Origin: JAAYHC01 sp964483175
GTDB taxonomy: Bacteria; Bacillota; UBA5301
Direction: 5' to 3'
Assembly: GCA_964483175.1 (NCBI GenBank)
Contig: CAZAAT010000010.1
Span: 1 to 40,144, forward strand
Length of the DNA: 40,144 bases
How positions within the stretch are numbered: position 1 is the stretch's first letter; the number at the start of each line of letters is the position of its first letter. Below the pieces are notes generated by a model that was not told the DNA's origin, searched no databases, and saw only the letters and a list, made by a program, of their open reading frames with translations. A program made the translations under genes and the position numbers. This document shows positions 14,468-23,652 of the stretch, piece after piece.

Positions 14468-17400
14468 ATGGCTTACTTTTCCGATCTAGCACTAAATTCA
14501 AGATGGTTATTGCCTGAACCAATTCCGAATACCATTGTTTCCGATTTGGCGAAATCAGTCGGGGTTTCTCCTCAGGTGGTGGAGCTCTTATATCGGCGCG
14601 GTTTTCAGAGCGCCGAGTCTATACAGTCATTCCTCGATGCCAGGAGGGGCGAACTGCATGATCCATTCGCTTTGCCTGATATCCTGCCGGCTGTTGAACG
14701 TTTACTGACTGCCAAAGCTAATAATGAGCCGGTTGTAGTTTACGGCGATTATGATTGTGATGGTATTACCAGTACGTTCACGTTATTGTCAGTGCTTAAA
14801 GCAGCGGGTATTTCTGTTGACTACTATATCCCCAATCGTCTGGTAGAGGGGTATGGGCTGAATGCCGAAGCTGTCAGCAAATTAGCTCAGAGATACCGAG
14901 TGCTGATTACAGTTGACTGTGGAATCACAGCACATGAAGAGATTGAGCTCGCCACTAGCCTGGGTCTTGATGTAATTGTCACCGACCACCATACCCCCGG
15001 AGCCGATGCGCCAAAAGCCGTTGCGGTTATTAACCCTAAGTTGTCTACGAGTCGGTATCCTTTTGCCGAGCTTGCTGGGGTAGGTGTAGCTTTTCAGGTC
15101 GCGCGCGCTTTCTGGGCCACAGCCTGCCCGGATAAACCATTTCCGGTATCTTATGCGGTTCCAATGCTGGGAACCGTGGCCGATATAGTGCCATTGATCG
15201 ATGAAAACAGGACTGTAGTCGCCAAAGGCCTAGCCGAATTACCTCAATCAAGGCTCCCAGGTCTATTGGCATTGATCTCTGAGGCTGGTCGTACTCCGGA
15301 TCAGGTTTCCGCGGGTATTGTGAGTTTTAATCTGGCACCACGAATTAACGCAGCGGGACGACTTGGCCGCGCTGATCTCGCCTTAAATTTATTACAGGCG
15401 ACCGATCAGGTGGAAGGTGCAGCAATTGCCGCGGAGCTATCGAGGCTCAATACAGAAAGACAGCAGCTAGAAGATGAGATTTTGGAGCAGGCCCGTCTGG
15501 AGGCAGAGCGCACCTTACAACCAGGTGATAAAGCGATTGTGGTTGCGGGTGAGGATTGGCATAGCGGGGTTGTCGGGATTGTGGCTTCACGCTTAGTCGA
15601 GGAGTACTGCCTGCCCACGGTTGTTATCTCTTTGGTGGGGACAGAGGGGCATGGCTCCTGTCGCAGTGTGCCGGGGGTCAATATTTTTGAGGCTTTAAGC
15701 CAGTGCTCGGACTATCTCTTGGGATTCGGTGGGCACAGCGGTGCGGCCGGGCTGACGATCGAAACCGACAAAATCGAGGACTTTCGGCGCCATCTTTGCT
15801 CGGTCTTGGATGGGATGATTTCCGAAGCTGATCTCGTGCCTACCGTCGAAATCGATCTAACCACCGACTTATTATCACTCTCTAAACAGGTGGTACAGGA
15901 CTTGGAGCGCCTCGAGCCTTTTGGTTGCGAAAATCCGCGACCACTATTTGCAGCGACTGATCTTGAAATTGTATCTGCCCGGAGAGTAGGTAAGGATCAA
16001 AGCCACTTAAAACTCGAGGTCGAACGAGATGGCCGGGTTATTGAAGCCATTGGTTTTGGCTTGGGGGACTGGGCAGACATTTTGGACAAGTATTGTGGGC
16101 TAATAGATATTGCCTTTGTTCCGGAGATTAACGAGTGGCGTGATCACAAGACCCTCCAGCTTCAGGTGAAAGCCTTGCGGATCAGGGAAGAACAGGTTTC
16201 CCCGATAGACCGATTATTCATGGGTGAGGCTGCAGCTGCGACTGATCTGTATAGCAATATCGGGGAGGCTGAGGAATTTTATACGAAGGCGGTAGGGGTA
16301 ACTTTTGAGGGTCGTCAGTCGACCTTGGCCATCCTCAACCGAGGGGAGCGACTTAGCCTAGCTAGGGAACCCCAGAACCCTCACGACCCGAATGCCATCG
16401 CCCTGTTTACCAATGAAGGTCAACAAGTGGGATACCTCAAGCGGGAGCTTGCCAGACATTTAGCCCCGCTTATAGACTCAGGGGTTGAATATGAGGCGTC
16501 TGTGTCTGATGTTACAGGCCAGACACCGGGACATTCTCTTGGGGCAAACCTGTTCCTACAAAAAAAAGGCGGCACCGAGGAGTACCTTGCTTGGCTGGAA
16601 AACCGGAATTTTCGCGATCAACTGGCAGATGCGGACGACCAGGAGCTAATAGCGACAATTAAAGAGGCTGTTGTGGGCAGCAATGACTACCGGCCAAAAC
16701 AACTAGAAGCGCTACAAGCCCTAAAACAGTCCAAAAGCACTTTGTTGATTATGGGTACCGGCCGGGGAAAATCTGCTGTTTTTCAATCGATGGCCGCCTA
16801 TCTAGCCCTGCGAGAACAGAAGGCAACGATAATTATTTATCCTTTACGTGCCCTGGTAAATGACCAGTACCGTTCGATGCAGGCAAAATTAGGGCAATTA
16901 GGGGTCAAGATCTACAAGGCCACTGGTACTTTGACGACTCGCGAACGCGAAGAACTGTTTTCAGCATTGTATTTGGGGGAGGCCGAGGTAATCTTGGCGA
17001 CCCCGGAATTTGTGCAATGTAATTTGGTTAACCACCCTGGAATTAAGGATCGGTTAGGACTATTTGTTGTCGATGAGAGCCATCACATCGGCAAAATCGG
17101 CGCTGCCAGACCGGCTTACCGCAACTTGGATAAATTACATCAGCAACTTGGTCTCCCTTTGACTTTGGCGGTAACGGCTACTGCGGATGATGCGGTTGCG
17201 GCTGCGATTCGGAACGCACTCAGTATTGACCAGGTGATAATCGATCCTCATCTGCGTTCAAACTTGAGCGTGATTGACCGGCGTGGCCTTGATGACCAGG
17301 CCAAATTCGATTATCTGGTTGATCTGGTCGCCCGCGGAGAAAAAGTGGTTATCTACGTAAACAGCCGAGAAGGTGCTGCCAGCCTCGCGCGTGATTTGCG

Positions 17401-18118
17401 CAAAACACTCAAACATTTTAAAGACCGAATCGCCTTTTATCATGGTGGTTTGGCTAACTCGCAGCGCAAAATGGTCGAAGAATTTTTCGCCAATGGGGAT
17501 TTGCGCGCAGTTGTATCCACTAGCGCCTTTGGCGAGGGTGTGGATATTCCGGATATCCGCCATGTTATACATTATCATTTGACCTTCAATATCACCGATT
17601 TTAACCAGCAAAGCGGCAGGGCAGGCCGTGACGGAGAGGCCGCCTGGATTCATCTGCTCTATAATCAGCAGGATGTTCAGATAAACCGGTTTATTCTGCG
17701 CTCCAAAGCACCGGATCGTCAAATGCTAGCAGCTCTGTATCGAGTTTTGACCAGAACTGCCGGCCTAGAGGGGGAGGTTAACCTTACCAACGGGGAATTG
17801 GCAGAGGCGATGCTGGCCTTCTTGGATCAGAGTGGGGCCGACTTTATCCGGCCAACTCCGGAAACAGTTTCAGCTGCTTTAGGAGTCCTCTATGAACTCA
17901 AATTGCTCTGGCGCGAAAAAACGGGGGCTGGTCGGGTTATTTACGTTGCCCCTCGGCCCGCAGCCAAGCTAGACTTAGCAGAGTCTGTTAGGTATAATGA
18001 AGGTATTATCGAAAAAGAGGCCTTTGAAGGATTTCAACAATGGGCGTTAACAACGTCTAGTCAAGATATGCTAGCCATGATCAATAAACCAATATATCCG
18101 ATACAACCAGTTGATTAG
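14468..18118 (+). CDS. recJ: RecJ exonuclease - HIRAN - RecQ-type helicase fusion
   Basis: 1216 residues, about twice the usual RecJ. Part 1 (about 1-580) is RecJ: DYDCDGITS (about 92), a DHH motif (VTDHHTP, about 171), and the DHHA1 motif GGHSGAAGLT (about 421). Part 2 (about 600-695) is a HIRAN domain: VGVTFEGRQ, LAREPQNPHDPNAIALF, GYLKRELARHLAPL. Part 3 (about 715-1110) is a superfamily 2 helicase: Walker A MGTGRGKS (about 760), box DESHH (about 869), and motif VI QQSGRAGRDGE (about 1046), closest to RecQ; RQC and HRDC domains are not evident. RecJ digests single-stranded DNA 5' to 3', HIRAN domains bind DNA ends, and RecQ unwinds, so one chain may do end resection. The ATG used lacks a ribosome site; a CTG at 14441 behind AGAGG is an alternative. 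Confidence 0.9.
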   Translation: MAYFSDLALNSRWLLPEPIPNTIVSDLAKSVGVSPQVVELLYRRGFQSAESIQSFLDARRGELHDPFALPDILPAVERLLTAKANNEPVVVYGDYDCDGITSTFTLLSVLKAAGISVDYYIPNRLVEGYGLNAEAVSKLAQRYRVLITVDCGITAHEEIELATSLGLDVIVTDHHTPGADAPKAVAVINPKLSTSRYPFAELAGVGVAFQVARAFWATACPDKPFPVSYAVPMLGTVADIVPLIDENRTVVAKGLAELPQSRLPGLLALISEAGRTPDQVSAGIVSFNLAPRINAAGRLGRADLALNLLQATDQVEGAAIAAELSRLNTERQQLEDEILEQARLEAERTLQPGDKAIVVAGEDWHSGVVGIVASRLVEEYCLPTVVISLVGTEGHGSCRSVPGVNIFEALSQCSDYLLGFGGHSGAAGLTIETDKIEDFRRHLCSVLDGMISEADLVPTVEIDLTTDLLSLSKQVVQDLERLEPFGCENPRPLFAATDLEIVSARRVGKDQSHLKLEVERDGRVIEAIGFGLGDWADILDKYCGLIDIAFVPEINEWRDHKTLQLQVKALRIREEQVSPIDRLFMGEAAAATDLYSNIGEAEEFYTKAVGVTFEGRQSTLAILNRGERLSLAREPQNPHDPNAIALFTNEGQQVGYLKRELARHLAPLIDSGVEYEASVSDVTGQTPGHSLGANLFLQKKGGTEEYLAWLENRNFRDQLADADDQELIATIKEAVVGSNDYRPKQLEALQALKQSKSTLLIMGTGRGKSAVFQSMAAYLALREQKATIIIYPLRALVNDQYRSMQAKLGQLGVKIYKATGTLTTREREELFSALYLGEAEVILATPEFVQCNLVNHPGIKDRLGLFVVDESHHIGKIGAARPAYRNLDKLHQQLGLPLTLAVTATADDAVAAAIRNALSIDQVIIDPHLRSNLSVIDRRGLDDQAKFDYLVDLVARGEKVVIYVNSREGAASLARDLRKTLKHFKDRIAFYHGGLANSQRKMVEEFFANGDLRAVVSTSAFGEGVDIPDIRHVIHYHLTFNITDFNQQSGRAGRDGEAAWIHLLYNQQDVQINRFILRSKAPDRQMLAALYRVLTRTAGLEGEVNLTNGELAEAMLAFLDQSGADFIRPTPETVSAALGVLYELKLLWREKTGAGRVIYVAPRPAAKLDLAESVRYNEGIIEKEAFEGFQQWALTTSSQDMLAMINKPIYPIQPVD

Positions 18119-18133
18119 GATGGAGGAGAAAGA

Positions 18134-18655
18134 ATGAACTTACGCTCGTTTATCAGGGAAATTCCTGATTTCCCCAAACCTGGCATCAGTTTTAAGGATG
18201 TTACTACCCTATTCAAAGAAGGCGAAGCACTCAAAAGCGTAGTTGATCAGTTAGCAGAGCATTTTGCTGATTTAAAGCCGGATATGATTGTCGGAGTAGA
18301 ATCCCGTGGTTTTATTTTGGGTGCCCCCTTGGCATATAAAATGGGGACAGGCTTTGTTCTTGTCCGTAAGCCGGGAAAACTTCCGGCTGACTGTGTCCGG
18401 GTCGAGTATAGTTTGGAATATGGCACCGACGCACTAGAGATCCATACAGATGCCTTAGAGCCGGGACAGAGAGTCTTGATTGTTGACGACCTATTGGCAA
18501 CCGGCGGTACTGTAGGGGCTACTTCGGAGCTCGTTACCAAGCTGGGGGCTGAAATTGTCGGGTATGGTTTTGTGGTTGAGTTAACACCGTTAAATGGGCG
18601 TAAAAAATTAAACAATGCCCGAGTTGTTTCTTTGGTGCAGTACGACGAAGATTAA
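18134..18655 (+). CDS. apt: adenine phosphoribosyltransferase
   Basis: 173 residues, the normal length. Motifs: IREIPDFPKPGISFKDVT at the N-terminus, VGVESRGFILGAPLA, and the PRPP-binding VLIVDDLLATGGT (about 116-128). It salvages adenine to AMP. GGAGGAG lies six bases ahead of the ATG. It is 15 bases after recJ and just ahead of relA; this recJ-apt-relA order is the standard one in Firmicutes. Confidence 0.97.
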   Translation: MNLRSFIREIPDFPKPGISFKDVTTLFKEGEALKSVVDQLAEHFADLKPDMIVGVESRGFILGAPLAYKMGTGFVLVRKPGKLPADCVRVEYSLEYGTDALEIHTDALEPGQRVLIVDDLLATGGTVGATSELVTKLGAEIVGYGFVVELTPLNGRKKLNNARVVSLVQYDED

Positions 18656-18678
18656 TTTGTTAACTGGGAGTTTTTCCG

Positions 18679-20847
18679 GTGAGCCAAGTTACCATTGAAA
18701 ACCTAGTTGATGCTATAAAATTATACAATCCGGAGATGGATTTTGAGGTAATCCGGCATGCCTATGAATTTGCCGCTGCTGCGCATCAGGGTCAGCAACG
18801 TGATTCCGGTGAGCCGTATATCGACCATCCCCTAGGAGTTGCTATGCTCTTAGCAGAACAGGAGATGGATCTGGACACGATTGTAGCCGGTTTACTTCAT
18901 GACGTGATCGAAGATACTGACGTTAGCCAGAAAGAGATCGAGCGAGAATTTGGTCCGCTCGTAGCATTATTAGTCGATGGTGTAACAAAGTTAGGTAAGA
19001 TTCCGACCCTTTCTAAGGAGGAACGGCAGGCTGAGAGTTTACGTAAGATGCTGTTAGCCATGGCCAAGGACCTCCGGGTCATTATCATCAAACTGGCTGA
19101 CCGGTTACACAATATGCGAACGCTTAAGGCGTTACCACCGGAACGCCAACATAAAATTTCCCGCGAAACCTTGGAAATCTATTCACCTATCGCGCACCGT
19201 TTAGGCATGTGGCGGATCAAATGGGAGTTAGAAGATTTAGCTTTTCGCTTCTTGGAGCCTGAAGAGTACTACAAGTTAGTTGAGATGGTTGCCGAAAAAC
19301 TGCAGGAGCGGGAGGATTTTATTCAAGACGCCATCAACAGGATCAAGGCTAAGCTGGACGAGCTCGGTATTCACTACCAGATCGAAGGTCGTCCCAAGCA
19401 TTTCTACAGCATTTACAACAAAATGCAAAACCAGGGCAAAGAGTTCGAGGAAATTTTTGATCTCATCGGTATCAGGGTGTTAGTGGATACCGTTCGAGAC
19501 TGTTATGCGGTATTAGGCATCGTTCATGTGCTTTGGAAACCGATTCCTGGTCGGTTCAAGGATTATGTTGCAATGCCCAAATCTAACATGTATCAATCTC
19601 TCCATACAACAGTAGTGGGTGAAAAAGGGCGGTCTTTTGAAGTCCAGATCAGAACCTGGGAGATGCACCGCACAGCCGAGTATGGAATTGCTGCGCATTG
19701 GAAGTACAAAGAGGGTACCGGCTCGAAAAACGGTGAGTTTGAGAATAAGTTAACCTGGCTAAGGCAGCTCTTGGAGTGGCAGAAAGAGACCAAAGATCTT
19801 GATGATTTCATGGAGACCTTACGGATTGACTTGTTCGAGGATGAGGTCTTTGTCTTTACTCCCAAGGGTGATGTTAAGACACTGCCGAAAGGCTCTACCC
19901 CGGTGGATTTTGCTTACAGTATTCATACCGACATCGGCAACCGAATAGTAGGTGCCAAGGTTAATGGGCGGATTGTGCCGATTGACTATCAATTAAATAA
20001 TGGAGAGTTTGTCGAGATTTTAACTTCGAAAACCGCACGCCCGAGCCGTGACTGGTTAAATATCGTCAAGACCTCGCGAGCCAGGTCGAAGATCCGCGCC
20101 TGGATCAAAGAGCAAAATCGCGAAAGCATGATGGTTAAGGGCCGCGAAATTTTAGAGAAGGGCGCAGCCAAGTATGAGTTCGTTCTTTCCGAGTATCTCA
20201 AAGAGCCTAATATTCAGGAAGTAGCCAATCGCTATGGTTTTGCTAGTTTCGACGATCTCTTGGCCAACATCGGTTATGGAAAGGTAACCGCCAACCAAGT
20301 ATTATCCAAACTGGTGGGGGAGCGGGAGTGGCGACAGAAACAGCAAGAGATCAGACGGAAAAGGCAGGCTAAAAAGACTGCTGGAAAAACTTCAACAAAG
20401 CTTGGCATTGGAGTAAAAGGCATCGATAATCCCCTGGTGCGGATGGCTAGGTGTTGCAACCCAGTACCCGGCGACCCGATAGTCGGGTACATTACCAGAG
20501 GCCGTGGTGTCTCCGTTCACCGGACAGATTGTCCGAATATCCGACAATTGGCTGCAGACGAAGAACGCCAGATCGGGGTGTTTTGGAATAACCAGGGTGC
20601 CGGCGCATACCCGGTAGACCTTGAGGTACATGCTATCGATCGTAAACAGCTCCTGGCAAATATTGTTGATGCCGTCTCTGAAACGGGGACAAACATCGAT
20701 GCGATCAATGCTAGGACGGCGCGAAACCACCTGGCGGTCATTAACCTTACGGTGACGATTCACGATGTTGACCATATGGACCGCGTGATCGAAGTGATCT
20801 CCGGTGTACATGGGGTTGTTCATGTTTATCGGGCCAATCCTAGCTAG
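18679..20847 (+). CDS. relA: bifunctional (p)ppGpp synthetase/hydrolase Rel
   Basis: 722 residues, GTG start. Domains in order: HD hydrolase (about 20-190; HPLGVAMLLAEQEM, LLHDVIEDTDV with the catalytic His-Asp), synthetase (about 230-350; GRPKHFYSIYNKM, VQIRTWEMHRTAEYGIAAHW), TGS (about 390-450; VFVFTPKGDVKTLPKGSTPV), the Cys/His-rich ARCCNPVPGDPI and a C-terminal ACT domain. Both catalytic sites look intact, so it should both make and degrade (p)ppGpp in the stringent response. It sits between apt and dtd, as in B. subtilis. Confidence 0.97.
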   Translation: MSQVTIENLVDAIKLYNPEMDFEVIRHAYEFAAAAHQGQQRDSGEPYIDHPLGVAMLLAEQEMDLDTIVAGLLHDVIEDTDVSQKEIEREFGPLVALLVDGVTKLGKIPTLSKEERQAESLRKMLLAMAKDLRVIIIKLADRLHNMRTLKALPPERQHKISRETLEIYSPIAHRLGMWRIKWELEDLAFRFLEPEEYYKLVEMVAEKLQEREDFIQDAINRIKAKLDELGIHYQIEGRPKHFYSIYNKMQNQGKEFEEIFDLIGIRVLVDTVRDCYAVLGIVHVLWKPIPGRFKDYVAMPKSNMYQSLHTTVVGEKGRSFEVQIRTWEMHRTAEYGIAAHWKYKEGTGSKNGEFENKLTWLRQLLEWQKETKDLDDFMETLRIDLFEDEVFVFTPKGDVKTLPKGSTPVDFAYSIHTDIGNRIVGAKVNGRIVPIDYQLNNGEFVEILTSKTARPSRDWLNIVKTSRARSKIRAWIKEQNRESMMVKGREILEKGAAKYEFVLSEYLKEPNIQEVANRYGFASFDDLLANIGYGKVTANQVLSKLVGEREWRQKQQEIRRKRQAKKTAGKTSTKLGIGVKGIDNPLVRMARCCNPVPGDPIVGYITRGRGVSVHRTDCPNIRQLAADEERQIGVFWNNQGAGAYPVDLEVHAIDRKQLLANIVDAVSETGTNIDAINARTARNHLAVINLTVTIHDVDHMDRVIEVISGVHGVVHVYRANPS

Positions 20848-20864
20848 AAAGGGGTAAACCATAC

Positions 20865-21314
20865 ATGCGTGCTGTTTTGCAACGGGTCACAGAAGCTCAT
20901 GTAAGAGTTGATGGTGTTGTAATCGGGGAAATTGGCCCCGGTTTTCTCATTTTGCTGGGCATTGAAGCTGGAGATACGGATGAAGACTTAGAATATCTAC
21001 TGGCTAAGACGACGGGGTTGCGGATTTTTCCCGACGAGCAAGGTCGGTTTAACCTTGACCCGATCCAAGCCGGAGCCGAGATGCTTGTGGTCTCACAGTT
21101 TACTTTGTTGGGTGATTGCCGTCGTGGGCGCCGCCCGAGTTTTACTGATTCGGCACCGCCCGAGCAAGCGGCCGAGTTTTGCCGCCGCTTTGCGGATGGC
21201 TTACGAGCAGCCGGATTTACTGTAGCTGAAGGTGAGTTCGGCGCTAATATGCAAGTTCATTTGGTTAATGATGGCCCTGTCACTTTGCTGCTTGATTCAC
21301 GACGGAGGTTTTAG
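20865..21314 (+). CDS. dtd: D-aminoacyl-tRNA deacylase
   Basis: 149 residues, normal length. It starts MRAVLQRVTEAHVRVDG and carries the two active-site signatures, SQFTLLGD (about 78-85) and NDGPVTLLLDS (about 135-145). The dimeric enzyme removes D-amino acids and glycine wrongly attached to tRNA. The gene lies 17 bases behind relA with AAAGGGG before the ATG and 11 bases ahead of the next gene, so they are probably one transcript. Confidence 0.97.
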   Translation: MRAVLQRVTEAHVRVDGVVIGEIGPGFLILLGIEAGDTDEDLEYLLAKTTGLRIFPDEQGRFNLDPIQAGAEMLVVSQFTLLGDCRRGRRPSFTDSAPPEQAAEFCRRFADGLRAAGFTVAEGEFGANMQVHLVNDGPVTLLLDSRRRF

Positions 21315-21325
21315 GAGGTTAGTCC

Positions 21326-21955
21326 ATGGTGAAAATTGTACCAATGGTAGTAGGAGAGTTGGGAACCAACTCCTATCTGCTCGTCGATCCTGATAACTTG
21401 TCGGGGGCAGTCATCGATCCAGGTGCTGATGCTGCTGCTATTTTAGCGAACATCGAAGAACATAAATGCCGGGTCGATAAGATTATTCTCACCCATGGCC
21501 ATGCTGACCATATCGCGGCTGCGGATGAATTAAGAACGTTGACCCAGGCAAAGGTCTATATTCACCAGGCTGATGCTGAGATGGCCGCCGATGAGAGCTT
21601 AAACCTTTCCTGCTGGATTGGTCCGCATAGTTTTGCCCTGCGGGTTGATGAAAAGTTACAGGATGGGCAGTTAGTTTGCCTGGCTGGCCATGAATTTACA
21701 GTCATTCATACTCCTGGGCATACCCAAGGGGGAATCTGTTTATATAATGAAGGTTTAGGCTGGCTTATTAGTGGCGATACTCTTTTTAAGGGCTCCATTG
21801 GTAGAACTGACTTGCCCGGTGGTGACCCTGAGCAGTTGTATAGCTCGGTAGAAAAGTTATTGGCACAGTTACCAGGTAATACTACAGTCTTCCCCGGACA
21901 TGGCAGCCCAACTACCATTATGGCGGAAAAAGAGGTCTTGCAGAGTTTTTTCTAG
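21326..21955 (+). CDS. metallo-beta-lactamase fold hydrolase (glyoxalase II-like)
   Basis: 209 residues, within the usual range for short glyoxalase II-like proteins. Metal ligands are visible: THGHADH (about 56-62), HTPGHT (about 131), SGDTLF (about 150) and FPGHGSPT (about 191). The family includes hydroxyacylglutathione or bacillithiol thioester hydrolases and persulfide dioxygenases; the substrate cannot be decided from sequence. It is the homologue commonly found after dtd in Clostridia. A promoter for the next gene lies in the 110 bases after it. Confidence 0.85.
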   Translation: MVKIVPMVVGELGTNSYLLVDPDNLSGAVIDPGADAAAILANIEEHKCRVDKIILTHGHADHIAAADELRTLTQAKVYIHQADAEMAADESLNLSCWIGPHSFALRVDEKLQDGQLVCLAGHEFTVIHTPGHTQGGICLYNEGLGWLISGDTLFKGSIGRTDLPGGDPEQLYSSVEKLLAQLPGNTTVFPGHGSPTTIMAEKEVLQSFF

Positions 21956-21989
21956 GCTCAATAATGGATTTACCTGGGATTGTCTTCAT

Positions 21990-22018
21990 TTGACTATTCG
22001 AAAATGCTGCGTTACAAT
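21990..22018 (+). promoter_or_regulatory. sigma-A-type promoter of the foldase gene
   Basis: TTGACT (21990-21995) and TACAAT (22013-22018) are 17 bases apart, one mismatch each from consensus. The gene start at 22067 is about 43 bases past the expected transcription start. The gene therefore begins a new unit after the relA-dtd block. Confidence 0.7.
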
Positions 22019-22066
22019 TACTTAGTCCCTTAGTTTTTCACTAATCCGTTAGGGGGAGAGATATTG

Positions 22067-23539
22067 ATGCTTATGACGAAAATGCGTAAAAGCATGAAGC
22101 CCATCGCAATTGTAGTTGTGATTGCTTTTGCGGCTGGTTTGCTGTATTTGGGTTTACCTGGAGGATTTGCTGGTGGTTCAGCCCAGGCAAGCGTCTTGGC
22201 TACTGTCAATGGTGAGGTCATCGACCAGCTTACTTTCCGAAATACTCTGATCCAGTATGTAACTCAGTTAGAGGCCCAAAACGGCTCTTTGCCACTAGGT
22301 CAGATTGAGCTGGTAGGTGCGCAACTTTTGCGGCAGATGATCGATGAAAAGCTCATTCTCGCTGCTGCCAAAAAGTCAAAGGTTACAGTCGAACAAGAGC
22401 AGATCGATGAAGTGATTGCCGACTTTACCGAACAAGTGGGTGGTAAGGAATCATTTGACAATCTGCTAAAAAGCCAGAATGTATCGCTGCGAGAGTTCAC
22501 AGAGCGGATCAGAGAACAGCTTCAGATCCAGAATTTCTTGCTGCAGGTTGCTGGTGACGGTGAGGTCAGTGATGAGGAGATTGCTAAGGCCTTTGAACAA
22601 GTTCGCGCACTCCACATCCTGATTGCGACAACCGGAGATTCCGAAGCAGATGCGGCGGCCGAAGCTAAAATCAAGGACCTTAAAGCACAGCTTGACCAGG
22701 GAGCCGATTTCGCAACCTTGGCTAAACAACACTCTGAGGATCCGGGGTCGAAAGATGCCGGTGGTAACCTAGACTTTATTTCCCGTGGCCAGACTGTACC
22801 TGAATTCGAAGAGGCAGCTTTTGCTTTGAAGGTTGGTGAGGTCAGCGAACCGGTAAAAACTCAGTTTGGCTACCATCTGATCAAAGTTGTTGAGCGAAAA
22901 GAGGCTTCTGGTGAGGAGTTTGAAGAAGCCAAAGCAGATATCGCTGCTCAACTGAGACAGAGCAAGCAAAATGCTAACCTCATGGCTTGGTATACTGAAG
23001 CTAAGAATAACGCGAAAATTGTCATCAACGACATCAAACTTTCTGCCTATAATGCTAAATTGGACGGTCAGGCCGATAAGGCGATAGACTTGTTTACCCA
23101 GGCAGTTGCTCAAGAGCCGGATAATGGATACCTCTATGCGAATCTTGGTGAGCTATATGAGGGAACCGGAAACACCGACAAGGCTCTTGAAAATTATGAG
23201 AAAGCAGCTGAGCTAGTAAAGACCGATGCTAGCCTGTACTTTGTTGTCGGTACACTCTACCAGGAGAAGGAGAAGACTGAGGCAGCAGTAGCTGCTTTCC
23301 AGAAGTCCAGTGAGTTAGATCCGGATAATTTCTACCTACACTACTCCTTATATACTATCTTTACCCAGATGGGCGAAGAAGACTTAGCCAAAGAGGAGAT
23401 GGCAGTACTGGAAAGAATCCAGAGAGAAGCCGCTGAGGCTGCGGTCAAGGAAGTCGAAGAGGCCGAAAAAGCTGAACAGGGCAAACAAGCAGAGGAGTCT
23501 GCTGCAGCTGACGAGGTTTCGACTTCAGAGGCTGAGTAA
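22067..23539 (+). CDS. membrane-anchored PpiC-type peptidyl-prolyl isomerase with TPR repeats
   Basis: 490 residues from ATG 22067, with GGGGGAG eight bases upstream. A single N-terminal hydrophobic helix (about 11-30) anchors or exports it; no lipobox Cys is seen, unlike typical PrsA lipoproteins. Next comes a SurA-like N-terminal helical domain (about 40-170), a PpiC rotamase domain (about 180-275; RALHILIAT, DFISRGQTVPEFEEAAFAL, GYHLIKVVERK), then TPR-like repeats (about 320-430; YLYANLGELYEGTGNTDKALENYEKA, ASLYFVVGTLYQEKEKTEAAVAAF) and a Glu/Ala-rich tail. It probably assists folding of exported proteins and docks partners via the TPRs. The PpiC plus TPR combination is less common than PpiC alone. 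Confidence 0.85.
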   Translation: MLMTKMRKSMKPIAIVVVIAFAAGLLYLGLPGGFAGGSAQASVLATVNGEVIDQLTFRNTLIQYVTQLEAQNGSLPLGQIELVGAQLLRQMIDEKLILAAAKKSKVTVEQEQIDEVIADFTEQVGGKESFDNLLKSQNVSLREFTERIREQLQIQNFLLQVAGDGEVSDEEIAKAFEQVRALHILIATTGDSEADAAAEAKIKDLKAQLDQGADFATLAKQHSEDPGSKDAGGNLDFISRGQTVPEFEEAAFALKVGEVSEPVKTQFGYHLIKVVERKEASGEEFEEAKADIAAQLRQSKQNANLMAWYTEAKNNAKIVINDIKLSAYNAKLDGQADKAIDLFTQAVAQEPDNGYLYANLGELYEGTGNTDKALENYEKAAELVKTDASLYFVVGTLYQEKEKTEAAVAAFQKSSELDPDNFYLHYSLYTIFTQMGEEDLAKEEMAVLERIQREAAEAAVKEVEEAEKAEQGKQAEESAAADEVSTSEAE

Positions 23540-23565
23540 CCGACCAAACTACGATGTGATTCATG

Positions 23566-23591
23566 GGAAGTGGCAGGAGTCTGCCACTTCC
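23566..23591 (+). terminator. strong hairpin between the foldase gene and hisS
   Basis: GGAAGTGGCAG (23566-23576) pairs perfectly with CTGCCACTTCC (23581-23591) around GAGT, followed by TGTCGTATTTATT. The T-tract is poor, so termination may be weak. It does not carry a T-box AGGGTGG motif. Confidence 0.6.
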
Positions 23592-23652
23592 TGTCGTATT
23601 TATTCCAAGTTACCGAGCAGAAGATATTCAACAGAACCAAGGAGCGATGGCA

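Noticed and set aside
23540..23652. T-box leader before hisS
   Set aside because: Only a plain hairpin is present; the AGGGTGG(T/A)ACC antiterminator core is not found. The same holds for the alaS leader.
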